The notes: generated from the letters alone by a model not told the origin. A stretch of DNA of 64,000 bases from JASSUD01 sp031963415 (GCA_031963415.1 JASSUI010000001.1:2666001-2730000); one strand, 5' to 3'. Numbered from the stretch's first letter, positions 55,096 through 63,743 are shown. Numbers and translations are program-made.

Positions 55096-55624
55096 GTTTT
55101 TCCCCCAGTCTAAAATATTTCAACGTAAATACTGATACAGAGAAGAAATTCCGTCATCTTTAGCGAATCTCAAATTCGGGATAATTATCTTTTTGTACTT
55201 GTCGATGGACAAATATTTTTTCGTTGGTTAATCAGGCTAAGACTTTTTAATATTTATATGCTTTAGCCTCTCTTCAAAATACCGATTTCTTAATCATTCT
55301 GTAAAAAAGAGAAGCATTCTTGGTACATACACTCTACCAAATCTGCGGCTGGCGTCAGACGACTTGATCCTACCCCTTGCCCTGCCGACATTGATAAATA
55401 CCACTTCCATCCATGATACCCTCGATGCAATGACAGGAATTTTCACCGCATCCAAGACTGAGATAGCAGCGCCATCAGACTGATCATGCCTTTTTCTGCT
55501 TCGGTAAACGATCGGCTGTCTTAAAACTAAACAACCACCGACTAAAGTCGGTGGTTGTTTAGTTTTCATAACATCCCTAGTTGCATAAGCCTATTTTCAA
55601 TGAATCTGCTTCGATTTAATTTAT
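55096..55624. other. Gap with a 20-bp perfect hairpin and probable gene debris
   Basis: About 530 bp without a convincing gene. A 91-codon minus-strand frame (55294-55569) begins inside the hairpin at 55523-55566 and shows no domain. Other frames of the same stretch contain short plausible peptide segments (FTEAEKGMISLMALLSQSW) broken by stops, which suggests a decayed gene. Confidence 0.5.
55523..55566. terminator. Perfect 20-bp hairpin flanked by A and T runs
   Basis: AAAACTAAACAACCACCGAC, loop TAAA, then the exact complement ending GTTTAGTTTT. The A-run on one side and T-run on the other make it a possible bidirectional terminator for the lysE-like gene and its surroundings. The unusually long perfect stem also resembles end hairpins of IS200/IS605-type elements. 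No transposase is adjacent. Confidence 0.65.
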
Positions 55625-56254
55625 CTATAAAACTCTTATTAAATCATTGATTCCATAAATGGCTATTCCAAGGAAAACAAAAGGAGGAACATATTGCAAA
55701 GCCGTAAACGCGGATGATTGACTTTTAAAAAATTGGCTTATTTGAAAACTAAAATAAGCAACAGCAGCATTAACGATCAAACCAGATAGATTAAATAAAA
55801 TTCCCAATAATAAAAATGTTTGGCTATTACGGCTTTCAACAGGGACAAATTGCGGCAATAACGTAATAAAGAAAATAAGAATTTTGGGATTCATTACATT
55901 GAGTAAAAATCCGCTCAATAATCCATTCCCATGCACTGTTTTTTTGCTTTGAATATTAGAGGTTATATCTCCCCTCTTTTTTGGAAAGGTCGCATAGGCT
56001 AAATAGCAAAGGTATAAAGAACCAGCGACTTTTAGCATCAAATAAATCATCGGTGAAGCAATGATTAACTGCGATAGCCCAAATACAGTAATCAATACGT
56101 ACGCAAACGTACCAAGCTCAACCCCTACCGCCGCTATTACACCCGCGCTACGCCCCCGCTGCAAAGCGGAATGAATGCAATAAAACATAGCCATGCCGGG
56201 CGTTAGACTAATCGTCAGCGTGGTGATTAAAAAAGGGAAGAAATTTATTTCCAT
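55625..56254 (-). CDS. LysE/RhtB family amino acid exporter
   Basis: The 209-aa membrane protein has about six segments and the family N-terminus FFPFLITTLTISLTPGMAMF with the conserved TPGP-like turn (here TPGM), followed by GVIAAVGVELGTFAYVLI and LSGFLLNVMNPKILIFFITLLPQFV. Members export lysine, threonine, homoserine lactones or other amines by proton exchange; the substrate cannot be read from sequence. It is a single-gene unit in the accessory zone. Confidence 0.9.
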   Translation of the reverse strand: MEINFFPFLITTLTISLTPGMAMFYCIHSALQRGRSAGVIAAVGVELGTFAYVLITVFGLSQLIIASPMIYLMLKVAGSLYLCYLAYATFPKKRGDITSNIQSKKTVHGNGLLSGFLLNVMNPKILIFFITLLPQFVPVESRNSQTFLLLGILFNLSGLIVNAAVAYFSFQISQFFKSQSSAFTALQYVPPFVFLGIAIYGINDLIRVL

Positions 56255-56522
56255 CTATTAAAACCCTCGTGTCTTGCTGATTTTTTCGGCCATCGTCTTC
56301 TCGGTAGGAATAGAAAAGCAAGCGACTGGGCTTGTCGTTTGTAGACTTGTTACTTCGTTCTACCACAACATTTTTCGCTATCGCGGCCCGCGCTGAAAAT
56401 GAGTTAAATCATACTTCAGTCTTCGTATTTAAGCGAAAAAACTTTATTTCTAATAAGAGCCCATCCCCTTGCTGAAATACTACGAATCAGGGGTAAATGG
56501 CCAGAAGTTCTGATAGTTTCAC

Positions 56523-57470
56523 ATGTTCAATCTCTCTTTATGTACCTCCACTTTTTCTTCTCAGTATCCATGGCCCTCTCCTCCTTACTCTGACTTAAGC
56601 GAGAGCAGTCCCCCTTCATCATTTGTCTTAGAGCAAGATGATTATGTTGAGGATGAATCTTCCATTGAACCAATAGAATTGGAAGGCCTTCCTATTAATA
56701 TAAAAGAAATGTATCAAAATGGGGATGAGAAATTAAAAGAATTAATATATTTTATATTTTCTTCCGTGAAAAAAGAAAGGCCGTCAGTGCTTACTTCGCC
56801 TTTCTCTCCAGAAAATATGCAAAGTAAAGTTTTAGAAAAAAATCCTCAATTACATTTGCATCAGAAAAAAACAACTGGAATTTTTGAATCAGATGATTCG
56901 GTTATTTTGACTGTTCTTGATAGCAATTTATCTAAATTATTTACACTTGAAAAATATATTCAGCAAGAAATTAAGGAGTGGAGAAATATATGGGAAATAG
57001 CCGCATCATTAGTTGATAAAAAATACGCTAAAAATTTACCTGAAGCAAAATTTTTAATTAATTGTTTTATTGAAAAGCACAAGAAATATAAATATAAAAT
57101 TAATAGAAATAGCCACAGAGATGGCTCAAGTCAAAAAAATGTTTATGTTCATCTTATAAGCAAAGCACTCAGATATGGAATAAAAGATAAAAATGATATC
57201 CTAAGTCTTATTTTAATTAAATCAAATTTTAATATTACTTTTAAGACAGCTAGAACCAGATTTTATGATTTTAAAAAATTTGCTTATTCAGCAAAATTTT
57301 CTGATGAAAAAAGTAAAAAATGTTTACTTAAAAAGAAAGAAAAATATCTAGCATTGATTCAAAAACACCAAGAAAAAATTGATCAATTGCAAGAAAGATG
57401 GACTAATAAAAATATAAAGCATCAAAAAGAATACAGAATAAGAAAGAAAAATAGCGATATAGCGATATAA
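56523..57470 (+). CDS. AT-rich hypothetical protein, paralogue A
   Basis: The 315-aa lysine-rich soluble protein has strongly AT-biased codons, unlike the surrounding genes. It shares a layout with the next gene: an acidic Ser/Pro N-terminus (SESSPPSSFVLEQDDYVEDE), the block PINIKEMYQNGDEKLKELIY near 60, then IQQEIKEWRNIWEIAASLVD near 147, KKNVYVHLISKALRYG-type text (here QKNVYVHLISKALRYGIKDK) near 205, and a basic helical C-terminus. There is no signal peptide or known domain. The helical basic end may bind nucleic acid or another protein. The ribosome site is weak. Tandem duplication and foreign composition suggest recent acquisition; a role as effector or defence protein is a guess. Confidence 0.75.
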   Translation: MFNLSLCTSTFSSQYPWPSPPYSDLSESSPPSSFVLEQDDYVEDESSIEPIELEGLPINIKEMYQNGDEKLKELIYFIFSSVKKERPSVLTSPFSPENMQSKVLEKNPQLHLHQKKTTGIFESDDSVILTVLDSNLSKLFTLEKYIQQEIKEWRNIWEIAASLVDKKYAKNLPEAKFLINCFIEKHKKYKYKINRNSHRDGSSQKNVYVHLISKALRYGIKDKNDILSLILIKSNFNITFKTARTRFYDFKKFAYSAKFSDEKSKKCLLKKKEKYLALIQKHQEKIDQLQERWTNKNIKHQKEYRIRKKNSDIAI

Positions 57471-57516
57471 TTATTCACCTTACCCTGTTACCTAATTATT
57501 TTCTATCGTAACGCGC

Positions 57517-58410
57517 ATGTACGGATTAACGATAAATACCCCCTACTCTTATTTTAAAAATTCACATCCTTCACTTGCTTGTTCTAAGACAGACATAAAA
57601 AATCCTAATTCTTCATTTATTTGTGCTAAACAAGAAGACGATTTTATAGAAAAATCAGTTTTAGAACAAGGGCGACCAGAATACCTTCCTGATAATATAA
57701 GGAAAATGTATGAGGATGGAGATGATAAAGTAAAAGAAATCATATTTCTTTTATTTTTCCCCATAAAAAAACCTGCTCCTTTGGCGCCTATTTCATGTTC
57801 TTCACAAGAAAATATACAAGAAAAAGAATTGAATGAAAAACATTATTCCTTGCAGCCTTATCAAAAATCAAATAATGTTTTAGTAAAACACTGGCCAATT
57901 ATCTCAAATCTTTTTAGTGCTTACCCTTATCCGTTATCAGCGTACGAACAGCATATCGAGCAAGAAATTAGTCAATGGAAGACTCAATGGCAAATAGCCA
58001 CTTCTTTGGTTAAAAACAAATATGTCAAAGATTTTTCTGAGGCAAAGTTGGCAATTAGTGATTTTCTTAAAAAATATCCAAGATATAATAAAAAAATAAA
58101 TCGCAATAATTTTAAATATGGGACACGCTATAAGAATTTATATGTTCATCTCATTAGCAAGGCTTTAAGATATGGACTCACAAAAAAAGAAGATATCACC
58201 AAATTTATTTTAATAAAAACTAACTTTAAAGTTGGTTTTAAAACAGTCTGCAATAATTATTACGAATACAAAGAATTGGCATCTAAAGTAACTTTTGCGG
58301 ACGAAAAAGATAAAATCGATATCTATATAAAGAGAGTAAAATATATTTCACTAATTAAAAATTATAAAAATGAAATTTATCAAAATAAGAAAATCATCAA
58401 AAAAAGTTAG
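57517..58410 (+). CDS. AT-rich hypothetical protein, paralogue B
   Basis: The 297-aa product is a clear paralogue of the upstream gene. The shared blocks are PDNIRKMYEDGDDKVKEIIF, IEQEISQWKTQWQIATSLVK, YKNLYVHLISKALRYGLTKK and FILIKTNFKVGFKTV, in the same order and at similar spacing. The first 60 residues have diverged, except for the common ending with Glu, Gln, Asp and Asp (KQEDDFIE against EQDDYVED). It starts 46 bp after the first gene, so the two are probably one transcript. Low GC and lysine/asparagine richness are shared. The product is not recognised. Confidence 0.75.
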   Translation: MYGLTINTPYSYFKNSHPSLACSKTDIKNPNSSFICAKQEDDFIEKSVLEQGRPEYLPDNIRKMYEDGDDKVKEIIFLLFFPIKKPAPLAPISCSSQENIQEKELNEKHYSLQPYQKSNNVLVKHWPIISNLFSAYPYPLSAYEQHIEQEISQWKTQWQIATSLVKNKYVKDFSEAKLAISDFLKKYPRYNKKINRNNFKYGTRYKNLYVHLISKALRYGLTKKEDITKFILIKTNFKVGFKTVCNNYYEYKELASKVTFADEKDKIDIYIKRVKYISLIKNYKNEIYQNKKIIKKS

Positions 58411-58606
58411 TGATAGAATATTTTTTTAATCTAACGCTAAATATCAATGAAAAGCAGGTGAACGACAACGCAATCAGCCAAGAATGAAGAAATGCTTGCT
58501 CCAAATTAGAAAACACGGTACTGGCAAGTAATTGCAGCAAGTTTGCGGATACAGAGACGCCCAATGCATTACCAAAATTATGTGTCATGCAATTCTCACG
58601 CAGCAC
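58397..58606 (-). pseudogene. Possible C-terminal fragment of an MFS transporter
   Basis: The 69-codon frame reads THNFGNALGVSVSANLLQLL followed by a hydrophobic segment (WLIALSFTCFSLIFSVRL). The spacing and the GNALGVSV text resemble the last two helices of DHA-type major facilitator exporters, which read QxGGALGVA near the same place. No upstream portion of such a gene remains. It may equally be a chance hydrophobic frame. Confidence 0.35.
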
Positions 58607-58623
58607 TCCCTGAGATGGTTACT

Positions 58624-59316
58624 TTAGCGTCGCCCGAGCGCTTTTTTCTGGATTTTTTTATTCTCTTGCCCAGGCACTCCTAGCCCGTTGGGCGTAGACA
58701 AATACACAAGTGGCGATGACTGCTGAGAGCTAGCTAGGACAGTAGCATTTACGGTTTTAATGTCATTAGTTATTGATTCGAGGAAAGGTAAGAGAAGGTT
58801 ATTAGCTCCGCCACTTTTATTAAAAATGATCATTTTGTTCATTAGGCTTTTATCTCGGCACGCCGTATGAATTAATTCATACCCATCTTTTTCCCGCAAA
58901 CGCTGAGACAATTGATAAGAAGCCTTCAATGAGTCCCCTAATTTTTCTTTCATAAGGGGAGCATTTTCTATATGCAATGGCCTTACCTTCATTACCTTTT
59001 GTAAGTTCTCCTGGATATTTCGCATCTCTTCACCATATAGTTCTTTTTGCTGTTTTAGCTCCTCTGTCTTTTCTAATATTTTTCCCGGTGTGAAAAACTT
59101 TATAAACTTCGATGCCTGATTTATCCTATTTTGCTTTTTTTCTAGTTTTTGTAACTCTTTCTCTAGTTTTATCTTGCGCTGCTCTAGACCATCTTGTAGA
59201 TTCGCCAAGTTTTTTGTTCGTTCATCCACAGCGTTTATCCTCGAATTAATCTTTTCCTGGAACTTACGAAGTGTCGAAAGAAAGTTTAAATAATCTTTAT
59301 CATTGATAATTGGCAT
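58624..59316 (-). CDS. Coiled-coil hypothetical protein
   Basis: The ATG at 59316 follows GGGAGAG and is preferred to one nine codons upstream. The 230-aa protein has a long coiled coil at about 10-120 (heptad-like EQRKIKLEKELQKLEKKQNR, then ILEKTEELKQQKELYGEEMR), a helical middle region (SLKASYQLSQRLREKDGYEL) and a variable tail with Gln/Ser-rich and basic residues (KKIQKKALGRR). There is no signal peptide. The combination suits a scaffold or secreted effector. Its neighbours are unknown proteins and phage debris. Family not recognised. Confidence 0.7.
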   Translation of the reverse strand: MPIINDKDYLNFLSTLRKFQEKINSRINAVDERTKNLANLQDGLEQRKIKLEKELQKLEKKQNRINQASKFIKFFTPGKILEKTEELKQQKELYGEEMRNIQENLQKVMKVRPLHIENAPLMKEKLGDSLKASYQLSQRLREKDGYELIHTACRDKSLMNKMIIFNKSGGANNLLLPFLESITNDIKTVNATVLASSQQSSPLVYLSTPNGLGVPGQENKKIQKKALGRR

Positions 59317-59567
59317 ATTGCTCTCCCTATCGCTCAGTTCCACTATACTGCTACCTAAGGTGGGAAAATTGAGAAATAAGAAGATTAAAAATCTGAATCA
59401 AAGGGAAAAATAACCAATACACATCATTGCAGTCAGCATCATCTTACTAGCTGCTAGCCCGCTAAAAATAATCATTATTGCTTGGTGATTATTTTTTTAA
59501 AGTTAACTGACACCTACCGGTTGCCTTTGCTCGAATAAACGCCAGCGCTAAATAGCATAACGTGAGT

Positions 59568-59780
59568 TCACGTTAAATAACCCGCAATTAGCGACAGCGC
59601 AAAGTAACTCATACGCAGCGCAAACCGCAAAATAGGTGCATGCAAAACAAAAACAGCAGCACCTGCGAACACCCCGACCAGTGCATTGCCATCCACGCCA
59701 GGAAGTAAGCTTGCTAAGCTCATCCCCCAAGCCAGTGCTAAGCCCGTTGTCATTGAGCTAGATGAGAAAGGTTTAGCCAC
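59568..59780 (-). CDS. Phage holin-like small membrane protein
   Basis: The 70-aa protein has three hydrophobic segments and the text LASLLPGVDGNALVGVFAGAAVF followed by SYFALSLIAGYL, matching the short holins of Burkholderia phages. Holins make the inner-membrane hole at phage lysis. It lies at the head of a row of phage-type genes reading in the same direction, with no tail or head genes, so it belongs to a prophage remnant. Whether it is still expressed is unknown. Confidence 0.7.
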   Translation of the reverse strand: MAKPFSSSSMTTGLALAWGMSLASLLPGVDGNALVGVFAGAAVFVLHAPILRFALRMSYFALSLIAGYLT

Positions 59781-59813
59781 CTTAACCCCTTAATTTCGTC
59801 TTTTAAAAGACGC

Positions 59814-60347
59814 TCAAGTTCGCCGCTTAAATGGATTGATCGAGCAGCAGAGCGGCACCCGCCACTGGGGTCCCCACGGTGTGTTTCTCCAATCGCGACC
59901 CTGCCAGTAATTCCATGCCTTCCAGCCTAACTTCGCCATCCCGAAACGCCCGTGGTAATAGATGTTAAAACCATTACCTATCGCTACAAATAGCACTTGC
60001 TCAGGTGTATCGATGTATCGGATAACGCGCCACTGCGTCGTATCAAATGGCAAACCAAAAGGCCAATAATCAAAACCCTGTGCTGGATTGCGATAGAGCC
60101 AATAAACACGCGCCAAATACCGCTTAAACGGCGTCTCCCCCCAGGAAGGGTCGAGATAACCATCCTGCCAGCCAGCATCGAGTGACGCATCGAATGTTTG
60201 AAACCACTTTAACCAGGGTGGTAGATTCCCTTGGTCATCAGCGAATAAGGGTGCCCACCAATTAACAAAGAACACAGCAATTAAGGTCGCTAACAATGAA
60301 GCCAGGGCGAATAACGGGTACCGCACTAAATATTGGATAAAAATCAT
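59814..60347 (-). CDS. Phage-associated hypothetical membrane protein
   Basis: The 177-aa protein has an N-terminal membrane segment (YPLFALASLLATLIAVFFVNWWAPL), then an aromatic- and Trp-rich soluble part (PPWLKWFQTFDASLDAGW, RVYWLYRNPAQGFDYWPFG). It resembles phage proteins of unknown function that lie near lysis genes (DUF7338-like in my recollection). It is encoded directly before the holin and overlaps the stop of a 44-codon gene by 4 bases (ATGA). Probably part of the same relic operon. Confidence 0.65.
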   Translation of the reverse strand: MIFIQYLVRYPLFALASLLATLIAVFFVNWWAPLFADDQGNLPPWLKWFQTFDASLDAGWQDGYLDPSWGETPFKRYLARVYWLYRNPAQGFDYWPFGLPFDTTQWRVIRYIDTPEQVLFVAIGNGFNIYYHGRFGMAKLGWKAWNYWQGRDWRNTPWGPQWRVPLCCSINPFKRRT

Positions 60348-60478
60348 CGTGCCTCCTTAAGACGAATCAAAGCCTCATTTAAATAGGTAGCAAAATCCGC
60401 TACCTGTTTATCTACCTCAGCTTGCGCGTTAGCCTGAGACATCTCTTGCACAGCTTTATGCTTTAGTCTATCAATCAC
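60344..60478 (-). CDS. Small phage-type helical protein (44 aa)
   Basis: A GTG start at 60478 follows AAGG and gives a 44-aa helical, charged peptide (VIDRLKHKAVQEMSQANAQA, ending LNEALIRLKEAR). Its stop overlaps the start of the next gene by 4 bases, and it begins 10 bp after the preceding gene's stop. This tight packing is the main evidence that it is real. Function unknown. Confidence 0.6.
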   Translation of the reverse strand: MIDRLKHKAVQEMSQANAQAEVDKQVADFATYLNEALIRLKEAR

Positions 60479-60487
60479 CCTTATCGC

Positions 60488-60862
60488 TTAAGTCAGTCGC
60501 ATCCCGCGTTTGAGTATCCGCTCGCAAAAGGCGTCTAAACTTTCATTCAGTTCGTGTGCCTCTATTTCCATTTCTAAAGCACGCAGTTCGTCAGATGTCG
60601 CCTTACCTGCAAGCATGGCCTGCGCAATACGTAGCTTGTTATTCCAGATAGCAATCTCAACATCATCCAACGTATCAGCCATTTCTGCACGTTTGACCTT
60701 GGCGTAGGTATTAATATGCGTATTAGCGTTATCTTTAGCTGCGCCTAATACCTCTTCAGAATCAGGCACAGACACGGACAAAATGATCAATTTCCCTTCA
60801 TCTGTAAAAGCAGAAAATGCGGCTGATAGGTCAACACAAACTATTCTGGTTAAAAATACCAT
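60488..60862 (-). CDS. Phage-type hypothetical protein
   Basis: The 124-aa protein is mostly helical, with an acidic mid-part (VPDSEEVLGAAKDNANTHIN) and a leucine/alanine-rich C-terminal half (AIWNNKLRIAQAMLAGKATS). There is no obvious ribosome site, so the true start may be internal or the N-terminus replaced. It leads the compact row of phage-type genes down to the holin. Not recognised; it resembles small accessory proteins of tailed phages. Confidence 0.55.
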   Translation of the reverse strand: MVFLTRIVCVDLSAAFSAFTDEGKLIILSVSVPDSEEVLGAAKDNANTHINTYAKVKRAEMADTLDDVEIAIWNNKLRIAQAMLAGKATSDELRALEMEIEAHELNESLDAFCERILKRGMRLT

Positions 60863-61066
60863 GATTCAAATAGCGGCTATTTTTACCTCTCAATCCCTTT
60901 ATTTGTAATGCTTTGATTAGTTTCAATGCCATGCCATCGCTTTTCAACGAGTCCATGGCCTTGAGCATTTTTCATCGCGTCAACTGAGAAAATACCATGC
61001 ACAATGCCATGAAAAAATCTTGCTGGAAGCTGCTACGTTGTGCCAGAAAATGCCAAGTGCAGACGT

Positions 61067-61093
61067 AAAAAAACCCGCAGTGACACGGGTTTT
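61067..61093 (+). terminator. Rho-independent terminator-like hairpin
   Basis: AAAACCCG at 61070-61077 pairs with CGGGTTTT at 61086-61093 over an 8-nt loop, with A-runs before and T-runs after. It works in either direction. No intact gene ends right beside it, so it was probably acquired with the phage segment. Confidence 0.6.
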
Positions 61094-61138
61094 AGAACAA
61101 TTTTTGCTTTTTGCTGCTAGTCGATGCCAAACGCTAAA

Positions 61139-61153
61139 TCATTCCCACTCAAT
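61139..61153 (-). other. guaA 3'-end copy, probable phage/island attachment site
   Basis: On the minus strand ATTGAGTGGGAATGA reads Ile-Glu-Trp-Glu-stop, the conserved end of GMP synthetase GuaA. The upstream codons do not match guaA (the frame reads LLLIIEWE), so only the last bases are present. The guaA 3' end is a known insertion site for islands and phages. The match sits next to the phage remnant, as one attachment site copy would. Confidence 0.55.
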
Positions 61154-61455
61154 TATTAATAGTAGAGCAAATGCTAATAGCTGCAAGGGCCTTTATAAAT
61201 AGGCAGTGGCAAATACCCTGAAAAATACCACGCTCAGAAAATCTCTCTTTTTCTTGAAAGCGTTGATGATACCAACTAAAGGAACGATGCTTTACTTGAC
61301 CTCTTGTATCAAGCTTAGATTGCTGAAGATGCAGGACTCAAACCTGCCTTAAACCTATGAAATTATGGATATAGTCCATATTTGCTATCTATGAGTTGAA
61401 AAGATTTTCATCCATTACTCCTAACAGTAGCAGTGGCAAGCATTAAGCCCTTTAG

Positions 61456-61773
61456 CTAACTGGTAAATCCCCAGCGCTTCGCTAAAATTTTACCGCAATG
61501 AGCAAACGTATAAACAAGCATCTGTGCCAAAAGTGCACCCACCCCCAACGTAGGCATTAAAAGGAAATGTTTCCATTTCCATTGAATAAGAGGAAGGTTA
61601 ATAAGCGCTGAAAAAGCAGAACCAGTAAGCTGGCTGGTAAAAAAACCGAAAAATAAAACCCCAAAAAAACTTATTGCCCAGCGGAACAAAATTAAATGAG
61701 TGGGCATTTCTTCAGCGGAGGCGTATAGCTCTTGCTTGGCCAACTTCGCTATCAGTATCGAAGATGTTTTCAT
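61456..61773 (-). CDS. Small membrane protein of unknown function
   Basis: The ATG at 61773 follows AGAGG at about 8-10 bases and is preferred to an upstream start with a non-hydrophobic leader. The 105-aa product has two or three membrane segments (LFRWAISFFGVLFFGFFTSQ, MPTLGVGALLAQMLVYTFA), a charged N-terminus and a short cytosolic tail (KILAKRWGFTS). No family recognised. Upstream DNA (61837-61856) holds a short tandem GGAGGACCAT repeat. Confidence 0.55.
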   Translation of the reverse strand: MKTSSILIAKLAKQELYASAEEMPTHLILFRWAISFFGVLFFGFFTSQLTGSAFSALINLPLIQWKWKHFLLMPTLGVGALLAQMLVYTFAHCGKILAKRWGFTS

Positions 61774-62165
61774 TTTTCGTGACCTCTTATATTGATGAGT
61801 CAAAATTAATTTATATGCAGCTGTGAAATCATCAATGGAGGACCATGGAGGACCATCCTTAACTGTTGATAGGAATCCCTCCACCTTAACGCCTGCTCTC
61901 GCCACTGCCGACAGACACTGACATTGCTAGAGAGCTATGTATAGAGGAACAAAACCTCAGTGATCACGCTTATACACTATTTAAATGCAGTCGCTCTTTA
62001 CCGAATAACAAAACGCAGACTATATAACGCAGAAATCGCCCATTAAAATCGCTGCGTAACCGTCAATGACTAGCCATCATTAATCGCTAAGAAAATTTTT
62101 CCCAGCTTAATATCGCCCCTTGCTTAAAGATCAACGGCCTACATCAACTGAGAATTGAAGGATAT
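61774..62165. other. Non-coding gap with a short tandem repeat
   Basis: About 390 bp between the membrane protein and the glycosyltransferase. The ten-base unit GGAGGACCAT occurs twice in a row near 61837-61856. Beyond that I see no gene, tRNA or clear promoter. Confidence 0.5.
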
Positions 62166-63302
62166 TTAAATTGATGTGGTAAGGCGCTGATACACAGCTT
62201 CTGTCTGCTGCACGAACAATTCTTTCCCAAAATGTAGCTCACTTTTGCGCCGTGCCGCTTCACCCATTGCTTGTAAATTTTCAGGATTGCCTGTGATTTT
62301 CATTAGCAGGTTTGCGAGCGTATCCGGATCACGCTGCGGGACAACCCAACCGTCTGTGCCATCAGAGATGTTCTCGGATAAACCAGCATAATTTGTAACA
62401 ATAACCGGCTTACCCATTGCCATCATTTCACGGCACGCAAAAGAAATCGTCTCTACCCCATACGAAAGCACAAAGCCCATATCGAAAGCCGCAATACACG
62501 GACGTACATCCAATAGGTTCTCCGCAAAAGTGACATGTTCGGACAGGCCAAGTTGAGCAACATCTTGCCGCTGTGCGGAACTTGGACTCTCCCCAGCGAT
62601 TAAGATATGTATCCTTTTGCGCATTTGAATAGGTAGCTTTGCGACTGCTGACACCATATCAATCCACCCCTTGTACTCGGCAGTACCCGCAACGCTTCCT
62701 ACAATACATTTACCCACATGTTTAGGACCGACCATTTGCAATCGCACCTCTTGCGAGGCTTCGGCGCTAAAAGGGCGGAAATGATCTAGATCCACCCCAT
62801 TTGCGACAATCGATATCTCTCGTTGAGCATAAGGCGTCCCCGCAAGCAGTCCGCTAGTGTGTCGTGAGACCGCGATGATGTGATCAGTTGCATATTTCGC
62901 TCGGAGGCAACTACCAAAATGTTTGCCAACAGGTAGCGAATTATGCTTTGTATAGACCACTCGCGGTCTCTTTCCATTTAAACCAAAGAGCGAGTACATC
63001 ACCAAACGATGATCGGGCGAACCATTCACGTGCACAATGTCGAAGCGCTCTTTTTCAAATATCGTACGCAATCGCTTGCGCGCGCTAAGTATCTCGCCCA
63101 ATTCCTTCGGTAGTTTACTTGGGAAAGGCATATCGACTACATGAACGTTAGGAACAGCTTGGCAAACCCGGTACAGTTTGCTCGTGGGCGGAGCTGCAAC
63201 CCATATCTTGTGACGTGTCCCCAATGACTCGGCTAGACTCGCTATATAGGTGGTATGGCCGCCGCCCTGGCCTACGTGGAAATTTGTATAGAGAATCTTC
63301 AT
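62166..63302 (-). CDS. GT4-family glycosyltransferase
   Basis: The 378-aa enzyme has two Rossmann-like halves. N-terminal GQGGGHTTYIASLAESLG forms the acceptor-side loop; C-terminal text includes VGSVAGTAEYKGWIDMVSAV near 205, the E(x7)E-like region GVETISFACREMMAMGKPVI near 285-305, and WVVPQRDPDTLANLL near 325. It is a retaining transferase of the LPS or exopolysaccharide type; sugars unknown. Its start directly abuts the PIN toxin stop, so translation may be coupled to the toxin-antitoxin pair. An isolated transferase without other sugar genes is unusual. Confidence 0.88.
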   Translation of the reverse strand: MKILYTNFHVGQGGGHTTYIASLAESLGTRHKIWVAAPPTSKLYRVCQAVPNVHVVDMPFPSKLPKELGEILSARKRLRTIFEKERFDIVHVNGSPDHRLVMYSLFGLNGKRPRVVYTKHNSLPVGKHFGSCLRAKYATDHIIAVSRHTSGLLAGTPYAQREISIVANGVDLDHFRPFSAEASQEVRLQMVGPKHVGKCIVGSVAGTAEYKGWIDMVSAVAKLPIQMRKRIHILIAGESPSSAQRQDVAQLGLSEHVTFAENLLDVRPCIAAFDMGFVLSYGVETISFACREMMAMGKPVIVTNYAGLSENISDGTDGWVVPQRDPDTLANLLMKITGNPENLQAMGEAARRKSELHFGKELFVQQTEAVYQRLTTSI

Positions 63303-63736
63303 TAACGTTTCTCCCCCCCACCTAAAAAGTCTGCCGCATTAAAAGGATTAAACACAGGTACTTCAAAACGTTCAAAATCCCGAACTTTTCGAGTGACAAC
63401 AGTGAGCTTATGCACAAGGATGCAGGCTGCAATCATGGCATCTTCATAAATAGTCTCTGATTGCCGGTGCATCAACTTTGCCCATAGTCGAAAAACTGCA
63501 GCATCCATAGATAATACGTTGTGGGTAGCGCTGACTTGATCCGCCCATGCTTCTATCGAAGCTGCTTTAATAGCATCTTGCTCGCGTGTGATTTCAATGC
63601 CTGCTTGAATTTCACCGAGTGTTACAGCACAGATATGGAGATCGGCATCGGCGACTTTTTCAAGCCATGCTACCACTGCCCCATGTGGACGAATTCTGCG
63701 TAATTCCGAAATAACGTTAGTATCAAGAAGAAACAT
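63302..63736 (-). CDS. PIN-domain toxin (FitB/VapC-like)
   Basis: The 144-aa PIN nuclease has the acidic residues in MFLLDTNVISELRRIRP (Asp5), the Glu of VTLGEIQAGIEITREQ near 41, and the Asp of TIYEDAMIAACILVHKLTVV near 97. The C-terminal text VTRKVRDFERFEVPVFNPF matches FitB-like VapC toxins. It lies 8 bp after its Phd-type antitoxin. All catalytic acids are present. Confidence 0.92.
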   Translation of the reverse strand: MFLLDTNVISELRRIRPHGAVVAWLEKVADADLHICAVTLGEIQAGIEITREQDAIKAASIEAWADQVSATHNVLSMDAAVFRLWAKLMHRQSETIYEDAMIAACILVHKLTVVTRKVRDFERFEVPVFNPFNAADFLGGGEKR

Positions 63737-63743
63737 GACAACC

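Larger units (their letters stand above)
60863..61455. other. Gap holding a terminator, a guaA-end copy and phage debris
   Basis: About 590 bp without an intact gene. On the minus strand at about 60890-61020 a frame with text such as MKNAQGHGLVEKRWHGIETN reads in from an uninterrupted stretch and looks like a decayed phage gene. A hairpin terminator is at 61067-61093 and a guaA 3'-end copy at 61139-61153. At 61328-61345 there is a tRNA T-arm-like sequence without a cloverleaf. Confidence 0.5.

Noticed and set aside
55294..55569. 91-codon minus-strand frame
   Set aside because: It begins inside the perfect hairpin at 55523-55566, and its residues show no domain; treated as debris.
61020..61202. 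60-codon plus-strand frame
   Set aside because: It reads through a terminator hairpin and the guaA-end copy and shows no protein-like features.
61328..61365. tRNA-like T-arm (GCAGGTTTGAGTCCTGC on the minus strand)
   Set aside because: Only one arm pairs; no acceptor, D or anticodon arm and no CCA could be found, so it is at most a decayed fragment.
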